Shown piece after piece: positions 11,838 through 21,531 of a stretch of DNA of 64,000 nt. The notes beneath the pieces are model-generated. The model was given only the letters and a program-made list of their open reading frames with translations. It was not told where the DNA came from and searched no databases. The position numbers and the translations under genes are program-made. This DNA is from Galerina marginata (Eukaryota; Basidiomycota; Agaricomycetes; Agaricales; Galerinaceae): positions 2,418,001 to 2,482,000 of the forward strand of contig JAECYW010000006.1 in assembly GCA_023014335.1 (NCBI GenBank). Direction: 5' to 3'. Each line of letters starts with the position of its first letter. Within the stretch, counting starts at the first letter, position 1.

Positions 11838-13206
11838 CTATTCATCCTGCTTTCGTTTCTTGCTCCTGCGGTTCCCCAGAACATTAGCAGCATGTTTCCC
11901 GACAGTTACCTGCCACGGTGCAACATCCCTCGGCTGACAGACAACGTCAGTCGTCTCCGAGTCAGCAGGATCCCCATACTTCTTTTTGTCGGCCTCGTAC
12001 TGCTGCAAAAAGGAACTAGAGAAAAAAACCGTCAATTTTCACGAAGATGTAGATGGGATGCTTTACTTACCGAGAAATTGCAACCTCAGTCTTGCATTCC
12101 GACCGAATGTCCCGAATGGTATCATCAACGGCAAGCCAGAACTGATCGTCCGACGCATCATCAGCCATCGCCTCGAAGCACCAGCGCTTTGAAAAGAGAA
12201 ATAAGCAAATCGGAAAGATGTGAGCAGTAAAAGGACACACCAAAAACGCGAAGCGGATGTAGTGTTGCAGGGTAACCTGGATTGGAGTGTTGCTGACGAT
12301 AGCGCGCGTGAGATCAGCAATGTTTCGTGTCAGAGACCCGTCAATGAGAGAGCCCTTAATCTAGAATTCAACTGAGCCAACCGCTGAAGACAAGAGTACA
12401 GAAGTCCGCACCTTATCCTTAATATGACTCCGAAAATTGGTGAGGGCTCCCCCTATCTCCTTAAGCACCTTTCGAGTTTGGGCGACTTCGGTTGCATCTG
12501 GGAGAGCCGAAACATTGAGGTCTTGCATTGCAGCCTAAGAAGCTCGGGTTAAAACAGGACAACGAAGCAAATGAGACAGCATTACCAGGATGTTTTCCGA
12601 AAGGTTGCCGCGGTAGGCAGTGATTGTAGGAGAAAGTAAAAGTGCACGAGAGTAGGTTTTGGCCGTCTCCTGTCATAACAACGAACATGTCAGCTGATTT
12701 CATGCTGATGAATAAAACATACCTTCAGTTCGGCAGGGACTTCATAAGTATCTGCCTTTTCCTTCTTTGCGTTGTCGAGAAGCGCAAAAACCTTTAAGCT
12801 CAGAGCAAACTGAGCCAATCGTTGCTCAGCATCACTCAGCATCTGTTGAGACCCATCCGTGAATACCAAAACCGTGAATAGAACCGAACCTTACCATGAA
12901 ATCCTCCAACTCCAGGGCAAGCTTTTCATTGAAGTTGGCTTTGCGAATCAGACGCTTTGCAAACTGGCGTTGTGCTGTAAGCGGATCGAAGGCTGGCGCA
13001 AACATTCCAGAAGGCTCTTGAGTATAGCTTGACCGTCCATAGTCGTCGTCGGGCATTGTGGAATCCAGTTGAATAAGGCCACCAGTGGCAGTGTCCGCAG
13101 TAAGGTTGTCCTCAGATGCCTGTGGGGACTCATCAACAATTTCTGAATCACCGTTGAAGGAGGCCAAAAAGGCTGCACCGCGAGATCTGCCAATGGACTG
13201 AGGCAT
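11838..13206 (-). CDS. Transposon accessory protein, 350 aa, seven exons
   Basis: I spliced this gene by hand: exons 13206-12895, 12842-12723, 12669-12586, 12534-12412, 12360-12241, 12186-12071 and 12015-11838. All introns are GT-AG and 47-54 nt; exons total 1053 nt, exactly 351 codons including TAG. The start is the ATG at 13206 (MPQSIGRSRG); a TTG further upstream is not needed. The protein has a Ser/Asp-rich N-terminus (first 70 residues) and a helical-looking centre. Near residues 210-245 it has a motif with RWCFEAMADDASDDQFWLAV. It ends in a basic KKRKQDE tail suggesting nuclear location. It is transcribed divergently from the transposase, 625 bp apart. Its place parallels the second protein of two-gene DNA transposons; a DNA-binding or regulatory role is inference only. 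Confidence 0.8.
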
Positions 13207-13831
13207 GAGGGTCAAAAGAGTTGCAGTGGATCGTTTCAAGGCAGGGTGATTTTATACATGCGCACATCTGTAAAGGCGACTGTCTGTAAGAGGCCACTTG
13301 TACGAAAAGATCGAGGTGAGGGCCGTGACTTACAGATCAGGAATATCATTTCTGGCCAGCAGATGTTGCAAAGCCATGGGCAAAGCGACTATATGGGCCC
13401 AGCACGGTGAAGGCCAGGGAAGGTGGAACGATGGAAGTGAGCAAAGATGTTGATGGTGGTGGCATGTTGAAAGTGGGTTGTGCGTCATTCACAAATCAAC
13501 TGATAGCAAATTCCAAACTCCGCTTGAAATGACTTAGAGCATTTCTGAACGTACTTGCAACGATGCACAAACTGCAGCACTCAACGCACAGCTCTAAAAC
13601 CACTTGTAGAATACTCTAATACAACCCCTTAGGTGCCCGAAAAAGCGGCTAAGGCTAAAGGTGTCTATAATCCGCTATAGAGAGTCACCCGCGTTCTGCA
13701 CTTCTTTACGTCAGCAACTGCCGGACCGTCCATAATTGTCTATCGTTTCTGAGTGCTTGTTTTTGTTCATTCAAGTTCCTCCTTCTTAATACTTGACTTT
13801 CCTCTGCCTCAGAAAATCCATCAGCTTAATT
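13207..13831. promoter_or_regulatory. Divergent intergenic region between accessory gene and transposase
   Basis: These 625 bp lie between the two divergent start codons and must hold both promoters. I see CT-rich stretches just upstream of the plus-strand ATG (13780-13825), common in basidiomycete promoters, but no clear TATA box or palindrome. Confidence 0.5.
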
Positions 13832-16800
13832 ATGGCCAAGAAGAAGCCAACACCAGATTGTGAGTTTCATTACCTCTTTAATTCAGTCAGTATCTTACAT
13901 ACAGTTTCTTTCATTCAGGCTTTGAAGTTAATGAAGCGTCAAAAATGATTCGTTGTTTGATTTGCAAGGAGGGTGATGTCTTGAAACAGGGGACTTGGAT
14001 AAAGCACAGCTCTGCAACTCAACATATCAACTCTGCAACTCATGAGACGCAGGTTGCTCGACTCGAAGAACTCCAGGAAAGGCAACGCGATCAGCAGCAG
14101 AGACTCCAAAGTGTCTACAACCAACAACCAGCCTCACTTCCGGAGGATCCACAATTCCCGCCAGTACACCTACGCTCAAATATGTATGGACCAATGTTTG
14201 GGGATCCCCATAATAGCAATGCTATGGACTTGGACATGCCGTCTTCACCTCCGTCTGGACCGTCGCAACCATTTCATGTCTCTGATGAGGATATTCTAAA
14301 TATCGGAATTAAACCTATCAAAAAACTCGATCCTTTCGTTGAGAGAGAGCGCTTGAAGCAACAAGTCGAAGAGCTGCTACTGCAAGCAGAATACGAAGAT
14401 GAATTCGGGATATTACAAGATGACCCCGATGATATTACCTCGACGAACATTGGACAGGTGTTCGCTGATCTTGGTGAGTTCTCTTGACTAAATGTACTGT
14501 ACAAAAGATGTGACTGCTATTTTCCACAGATACTGAAGGGACTGCTGATGAAGATGAAGTTCTCGACTACTTCAACAATGTTGTCGCTGACCGTGACTAT
14601 TACCCATACCCCAATAAAACTGTATGTGTTACAGAACATTTCTTCAATCATATACTTGGTCAGAGGCCATTGCTGCGCATGGCAAAAACAAGTTCTTACT
14701 TTCTAGGTGAGTCTGACTATAAATAAAGGTTAAATAAGTAAATATTACATAGTCCGCTCAAATCTGAAGCTATTAGGATGTTCTTATACTCAAAAAAAGC
14801 AGAAAAATGAGGCGAATCTAACAAGCCTAAAACGGCCTGGTCACGTGACCAGGAAGGCCCTGATTTTTACGAATTTTTTGATACCAAGATCATAAAAATT
14901 GGCCCAGTAATGGCTGAGATACAGAAACCATGCAGGGTCACTATAGCAGTGGGAGAATTTCCAACCATTGCGTTAGGAATGTTTTCTGCCTGCTATGCAG
15001 GCCGGAAAACAAGTTCTTTTACTACGTAAGAACTTGTAACAAGATTAATTAATTGACTACAATAAGAACTTGTAACAAGATTAATTAATTGACTACAATA
15101 AGAACTTGTAATAAGATTAGTTCATACGTCACTTAGTTTTTATCAGATTTCCTTGAAATAAAGTGTGTAATTATCAGAAAAATCAGGGCTAAAAGATGGT
15201 GTCACATGCGTATTGTCACATCTTTATGTGACTTACCAAATGCGGAATATTGTTGAAAACACAGTAAATAAGCTATATTGAGAGATTTTAAAGACATTAA
15301 AATAAAATAAAAATACTGATAATGTTTTTTTTATCTAAGAGATGGTCTGTGCACACATATCACATGACATATCCCTGAGAATATTTTTGTCCAAGTTAGT
15401 GCATTACCAAATCCAAGGCAATTGCACAAAGTCCTGCTGTGAGTTTGATTATGTAAGCTTCTAGAACATTATTTCCATGTTATTTGGTCATGTTTTGCAA
15501 TGTTTGGTGTGCCTTTTATGGGTTATCCAGTCAGTTTAACACCAATTTTCGGATTTTCACCAAGTTGAGCTGACTGTTTGCCTGATTTGGACACCATGAC
15601 ATCATTGCAAAACATATGTAAATATTTGTACATTACTCTAGATTGGTCTGGGCAACATATTTTAGCATATCTAGCTCACTGAAATCTGTTTTAAGTGTAA
15701 ATTCACACAAATTTGCGCTTTTTGGGTCGTGTGAACAGGTCACATGACCTAATCATCCCTGGATACACATGCCACATGAAAGCCCTGATTTTTACGAATT
15801 TTTTGATACCAAGATCATAAAAATTGGCCCAGTAATGGCTGAGATACAGAAACCATGCAGGGTCACTATAGCAGTGGGAGAATTTCCAACCATTGCGTTA
15901 GGAATGTTTTCTGCCTGCTATGCAGGCCGGAAAACAAGTTCTTTTACTACGTAAGAACTTGTAACTGAAAGAAAAATTAGACAATGCTTCTTGATATACT
16001 CGACAATCTTCCCCGTCTACGCATGTCAAGCAACCAATTACGCCTTATCTTATGGCTTCTTAAACAAACTGGAGTCTCTAATGTTCCTTCGCTCTCAGGC
16101 TTTCGGGGCATGCAAAATCAGCTTCGCGAGATGTGTGGAAGTGTACCTGAGCAACATGTTTCGAGCTTGGGCAATATCTTCTATTCCAACAATATTGGCG
16201 AATCTGTAATGCGTGTATGTTGCTGCTTTTATAAATGACATTGATATACCTGATCAAAACTTGAATTATGTAGGATTATTCTAATCCTGAAATCGCCAAA
16301 CATATTCACCCTTACCCAGAGGAGACAGAAGGCCCAGTCTCGGAGGTTTGGCAAGCAGAACGCTGGCGAGAATTTTCGCCATCAGAACTAACGCCAATGT
16401 TTTCGAGGGGGCATCGCCAGTTTTTCATCGACGAAGTTACACAACTTCGGGATGGAACCTATGTACTGCCCCGCAACTTAATCATTCGAAAAGGAAAGTT
16501 AACGTCAGACTGTAATACTGTGATTGTGACCCCAGTAAGTGTCCCAATCTTCTTCATTGATAGATTCTTTCTGATAGCCTATTCCTAGAGCGGCTGGACA
16601 CTTTCTGCTGAAACCCAAATAGTCTGCACAGACAACTTTGAGTACAACTACTTTGACGTTATTTCTCGAATTGGAGGTCCGATCTCTTGGGTTGAGGGGG
16701 TTACACCTCCAGTAATGCCTAACAACCTTCGTGAGCTCGCAGGCGATGATGATCTTGTTGTCATCATGTTACCTCTCTGGTGCGACGATGTTTCGGGGAA

Positions 16801-19474
16801 CAAGTCAAAGCAGTATAACAAGCATATCAATGTCTACATGGCTAATTCCAACATCCCTGGGAGGCTTCTTCAGCAAGAATATTTTGTCCGCTTTGTTTCT
16901 ACCTCTCCGAATGCAACCTCTCCAGAGCAATTTTCGGCTCTTAAAGACCAAATCAAGTGGGTATTTATCTATCTTTTTGCACAATAAATGATAACAAACC
17001 TATTCCATCCAGTGATACCCAGAAAAATCCCATACGATGTTATAATGCTCATACACACAAGGGTACTCGGGCAATCCTTCGTGTACCAGGACTGCCTGCA
17101 GATAATCCTCAGCAGTCTGAAGAATCATCCCATATCGGTGGCAATGGAAACTGCAAGTGCCGCAAGTGCCATGTTGGTGGCCCATTTGAGAAGACGGAAT
17201 CCAATGAAGGTTATCATGAACACTATTTTGTAAGTTCTCAGTTTTAAGGATTAGAAGAATCGGCCTACATTTATTTTGTAACAGACTGGAATAAAGCGGT
17301 CTGCAGAGGAGACCCGTCTTGAGCTTGAAAAACAGATTAAGCTGGCCATGTATGGCGTCGAAAAGCCTATCAGTGACAGGCAAACCAATACTGGAACCAA
17401 GGATAAGGTTGCACAATACTGGATTGATATTCTGCTGGCAAAGTCTCGAGAGATGAAAAGTGCGGATCCATCAAAATCGGCAGAGGAAATCGCAACAGAG
17501 CTCCAAAATTGGTTTGATGAACAACCGGGGGACAAAATAAATCCATTGCTATCGATCGCTGGTATGCACCTTTTTTTAATTCAGAGTTACAAAAATTAAC
17601 ACCGTAAAAGGACTGGACCCAACGCAAGACACTCCAGTTGAGATTCTTCATACCATTCTCCTTGGAATCGTCAAATATGCATGGCATCACCTTCATACCA
17701 ACTGGACTGAAGCCGAGAAAAACCTCTTCACAGTCCGCTTGCAGTCAACTGACACTGATGGGCTCAGCGTACCACCCATTCGTGCGGCGTATATGATGCA
17801 GTATCGCAATGGCCTCATTGGAAAACACTTTAAAACACTGATGCAGACCATGCCATTCCATGTACACGATACCGTCACTGAGGAACAATTCAAACTTGTG
17901 AAGGCAATTGGTGAACTGGGCTCCGTTCTCTGGGTTCACGAAATTGAGGATATGGACCAATATTTGGTATGCCAAATTGTAATGTCATTAATGATAACTA
18001 TTAAATCAGATCAATTACAGTCCGATTTGGAGATTCTTATTGGAAATGTACTTGATGCATTTGCAGAGGTTGATCCATCTAAAATTATTGTGAAGCTGAA
18101 ACTGCATATGCTTCCTCATTTAATTGACGACGTCAAACGATTTGGGCCAGCAATCCGCAACTCTACCGAAGTCTTTGAATGCTTCAATGCGATATTCCGG
18201 CTCTGCTCAATCTTGAGTAACCACCAAGCTCCCAGTCGTGATATTGCCCTCAAATTTGCATCAATGGACCGCCTTAAGCACATACTCAGTGGAGGTTATT
18301 GGAAATCCAAGGTTGGCGATGGGATATTTGAGTGGGTCCAGGCAGGAGAAAATGTCCGAAATATCCTTAGGTCTGATCCAACAATTCAACGACATCTTGG
18401 ATGGGCCCCGACACCCAAGTTCACACCTGGTACTTTTCCTTCATACACACACTTGGTTTTAATTAATTTTCTGTCCAGGTATCATTCGGTTCGAAGGCCG
18501 CAAACGGTCGCCACCATCCAGCTGGGAGAACACCGAAAGCTCTCGGTTTACTGATAATGCAGTTGATATAGGATTTCCGAATCCGAGGCTCCGTTTGTGG
18601 CGAAAGGGTGCCGCAACCACAGCTCAGACCGGCGATCACTGCTCTGTGGGCTCATGGGTCATTGCAAAGGATCACAAAGTAAGTAAAGCCCATTAAACAG
18701 ACTGTGATGCCCACTAACACACCATAAGAATGAACATCATATAGGCCGAATTCATGAAATCATTGGACCTGATGAGAAGTCCACCAGCTCGACAGGAATA
18801 GTCATGTTGGAATGTTTCCAGCTTGGTCAGGAGCGACATCCTGACTTTGGACTTCCTGTTTTACAACGCCCTCAGCAAGCAGATCTACCAAAATTTGTTC
18901 TCCTGCATTCGAAGGTGGGCAGCCGTGAAACTGAATCATTTTTACAAGTCTAATCACCTGTTAGCACCTTCTATTCATCTTTTCAGCTCAACATGACTGC
19001 CGGACAGCAGGCTGTCAGGCAACCGCTCTTCAGCCCCAACTTCAAGAACGTCAGGTAACAACTCGAATGAATACACTCATTGCTCATAGCGACAATGACC
19101 ATTTTATTATTAATCTCTATGGACTCCACAACACCATCTTACTCCGGAAATTCTTACCGAGAGAGCTCACTGCCCCAATACCTCTTCATCAGGACAGAAA
19201 AGCATTTCATTTTGAAGTCGCAGATAAGCTACGGGTGCAACAAGCAAATAAACGACGGACCACACAGGCAAAACGAAAAGCCACGATGGCAGCAAAAAAA
19301 GCAAAACAGTTGGTAGAAGCTCAGCAACAAAACACCACCCTTTCTGCTGAATCAGAGGATGATGATGGCGATAATTTGCAGGGGACCTCGGATGATGATG
19401 GTGGTGATGGCCAGGAGGATGAAGTTGAACAGGAATTAGGGACAGAAAGAAGGAAGCGTAGACGATTAATTTGA
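13832..19474 (+). CDS. DDE-type transposase-like protein (CACTA/Plavaka-like group), 1211 aa, 14 exons
   Basis: Exons: 13832-13859, 13919-14473, 14530-14621, 15981-16214, 16274-16534, 16589-16956, 17013-17229, 17285-17561, 17611-17966, 18021-18429, 18479-18678, 18729-18914, 18987-19054 and 19090-19474. Total 3636 nt, 1212 codons with TGA, no internal stop. The N-terminus has a BED-like finger (CLICKEGDV, then a His-rich HSSATQHINSATH). A Gln-rich coiled segment follows. The core has LPLWCDDVSGNKSKQYNKH near residue 455-475 and DTPVEILHTILLG near residue 685, which carry acidic residues expected of an RNase H-fold transposase. A small CKCRKC cluster lies between them. The C-terminus is acidic then basic (RRKRRRLI). 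Large proteins of this kind are common in agaricomycete genomes, but the subfamily is assigned from memory of motifs. Intron 3 contains a complete HINE. The small minus gene ends 12 bp downstream. Confidence 0.85.
14654..15963 (-). mobile_element. HINE array inside intron 3 of the transposase
   Basis: The 3' hairpin (14666-14683) and a short unit end near 15037. Two small repeats of about 37 bp (AACAAGATTAATTAATTGAC plus AAGAACTTGT) follow at 15038-15115. A long unit with its palindromic terminus runs to 15963. Outside it, the intron keeps its donor GTATGT at 14622 and acceptor TTAG at 15980; without the insert it would be about 50 nt, like the other introns of the gene. The long unit is the less deleted relative of 4661-5200 and of the 852-bp units at 28741-30445. 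Confidence 0.85.
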
Positions 19475-19485
19475 AAATAAAGTAT

Positions 19486-20072
19486 TTATTGACCTTCGAG
19501 TCTTTGACGTTTCGTCTGTCGAGCGTTGGTCAAACCTTCAACATCGTCAGTTGATGCCTCACGTCTTCCTCTGGGAGGCGGGGCTGCAGGAACCTCAACA
19601 AACTCCTGTGAGTTCTGAATGAAAGTACTGTCATCATTACAGATTATATAGAGAGATTGAATGCACTCACCAAAGGAAAAAGCTCAGTTTCAGAGTCGCT
19701 TTCGGTGACAGAAGAGCTGGGTGATGTATTAGAATGAGCATGCAAGGCGGTAAATGACTCCGAGTGCAGCGCCGTGCGGACTGGTGTTGAAAGTGCGCTG
19801 GGCGGCTCAGAGGCATAGCGATGCCGGAGCGGTGGTTGAGACGTGGTGGACACTGAAGCACAAGCCGTGCAAATCGTGAAATTAAGAGTCTATTTGTGGT
19901 TGAAGTTAACAAGGCTTTGAAAGTCCAATAGCAAGGGCATAATGCTTACGATAGGAGCTGATCCAGATACATTGATAACAAAAGTCAGAGGAATCTCTGC
20001 CCCAACACCATCGCGAGGGTGTTGGACCGACGGACCAGTGGCTGGATGTTCGTTTATGCTGTGCGCGGGCAT
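19486..20072 (-). CDS. Small Ser/Thr-rich protein of the three-gene transposon, 153 aa
   Basis: Three exons: 20072-19950, 19889-19671 and 19605-19486. They total 462 nt, 154 codons including TAA, with GT-AG introns of 60 and 65 nt. The protein starts MPAHSINEHPATG. It is Ser/Thr-rich in the centre with an acidic DSETEL segment, and ends with a basic QTKRQRLEG tail resembling a nuclear localisation signal. No family is recognised. It is convergent with the transposase, only 11 bp between stop codons, and its intact spliced frame supports a real gene. A regulatory or DNA-binding partner role is possible but not shown. Confidence 0.65.
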
Positions 20073-20385
20073 GACTTGATGTCAGCTGGAAATGACAAGT
20101 AGACATCATGAGGTCAGCTTATAAGGGCACCAGAAGCTCGTCAAAGCGATCACAGGCCATAATATAAGCTGGCCAACAGATTGAAGCATCCAGATTATGT
20201 CGCCAATGGAGGCCAGATTCACATCAATGCGAGTTATCAAAGCGAGGGCCACTCTGGATGTTTGGTGATGGTCGTATTTGGGGCCGCTTTCACCTTCGGA
20301 GTCTTAATATCAGTGGGACATTGTATTCATACTCTTTCTACGTCTTCTAAGGCTATTCAAATAATATACCCGCGGCTACCTCTGA
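20073..20385. other. Right flank of the three-gene transposon
   Basis: About 310 bp upstream of the small gene hold its presumed promoter and the transposon's right end near 20370-20380, before gag coding resumes at 20386. No clear inverted repeat with the left end is visible. Confidence 0.4.
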
Positions 20386-21334
20386 TCAAGGCATCGGCAG
20401 GTTGGCGGTGTAGGAAGCTAGGAAAGCCTCATCCGCCTGTTGATTTTGGTCAAGTTGAGCGGCCAATTGGTACCACCCATCAGGATCCACGTCGGAGGGC
20501 CTGCCGCTCACAATTCCGCTAAGAACCACAGAAATGCGTTGAGCTAGCCCTCGTCGGAATTTTACCACAATCGTATGGGGATCGGTGTACTGGGAATCAT
20601 GCACAAGATCCAGGAACTCATCCAGGTAGTCATCCACCGAGCGACCCTGCTGGAAGTATGTTGACCCTTCCAGAATATTAATGGCGGTCGCCGCAGCGTG
20701 AGCTGGAGTGAAGTTGTACCGGAAATTGCGCTCGAATTCCGCCCAGTCAGTCCATGGAAATCCTTCTGTTAGTTCCGATGCTAGTTTCCGTTCCGCCCAG
20801 CGGAATGCGCGTCCTGATTTCATAAAAGAAAGAACCCAAAGTATTTGTACAGTCACGTCCGGAAAAGCAGTCGGAACGAGACGAATATAGGTTCGGCAGG
20901 TGAAAAGAAAGGATCTGCCTAAGGAGCGGTCTCCGTCGAAATCCGGCGGAACTCCGGGTCGAAGCGGAGTAAAGTTCCGAAATTTCGGAACCGGAAACCG
21001 GGAGCCTGGGCACTCTGCCTCAGGTTGAGACACACTCCGGAATTCGGGAAGATCCAAATTTCGGGAGTGGGGAGCGGGGAGAGCAGATTTCCGAAGTTCA
21101 GAAAGTTCCGAATCTTCGGGAATGCCCAGGGGCGGAAGGGATGCGGAATCGGAGCCATGCGGAGCCGGAACAGCGCTTGGAAACGCGGAATCGTCCAGAA
21201 ACTCGGAAACGCGCGGAGGGGGAATGGATGGTGTTACAGGTGTTGTTACAATAGCTGGGGGGTCCGAACATCCGAGACGGGAAAGGAATTGTTGTAGGAG
21301 TGTCTGGGTGTGTTCCCCTTCACTCCGACTTGTT
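20386..21334 (-). pseudogene. Ty3-like retrotransposon gag, 5'-truncated
   Basis: The frame is open without a stop from the Helentron boundary (about 21330) to TGA at 20386, so about 315 residues remain. No ATG lies in the first part, and its N-terminus has been lost. It has the capsid pattern of Ty3-type gag: RPGVPPDFDGDRSLGRSFL, FRYNFTPAHA, YFQQGRSVDDYLDEFLDLV and VVKFRRGLAQRI. The zinc knuckle expected downstream is missing because the reading frame stops where the three-gene transposon begins. It is probably the gag of the element whose pol lies at 8983-11520. Confidence 0.88.
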
Positions 21335-21339
21335 TAGAG

Positions 21340-21357
21340 GCCATTGCTTCGCATGGC
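21340..21357 (-). other. 3'-terminal hairpin of Helentron copy 1
   Basis: An 18-nt hairpin has a 7-bp stem, one bulged T and the 3-nt loop TTC, with the subterminal inverted repeat ACGAGTTCTT beside it. The same stem with different loops (TGC, TAC) marks all related ends in the window. Confidence 0.8.
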
Positions 21358-21531
21358 AAAAACGAGTTCTTTTTCTTTGCTGCTTTTTATCTATAATAGT
21401 ACACTTGTTACAAATATCCTTTTAACTGTTTGAATTAAACTACATTAGTTAGAAAAAAGCTAATTAGTAATTAAACTAAATTACTCTACAAACTACCAGT
21501 ATATTATCAGCTCTATATAATTATTATCAAT

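Larger units (their letters stand above)
11530..20380. mobile_element. Three-gene DNA transposon inserted between gag and pol of a Ty3-like element
   Basis: A minus-strand accessory gene (11838-13206), a plus-strand transposase (13832-19474) and a minus-strand small gene (19486-20072) are compactly arranged. They lie between a gag and a pol that share strand and order. The insertion limits are set by where gag (20386) and pol (about 11520) coding ends. The flanks show CTATATAG on the left and AATATA on the right with a weak inverted ATTTGAA, so the exact ends and target duplication remain uncertain. All three genes give intact spliced frames, implying recent activity or selection. Confidence 0.7.

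Noticed and set aside
13832..19474. Assignment of the transposase to the KDZ (Kyakuja-Dileera-Zisupton) group
   Set aside because: The CxC-type cysteine cluster and the KDZ core motifs I know are absent; a CACTA/Plavaka-like placement fits better though it is not proven.
1..21334. Long terminal repeats of the Ty3-like elements
   Set aside because: I looked for paired direct repeats flanking gag or pol and saw none; the elements are truncated on both sides.
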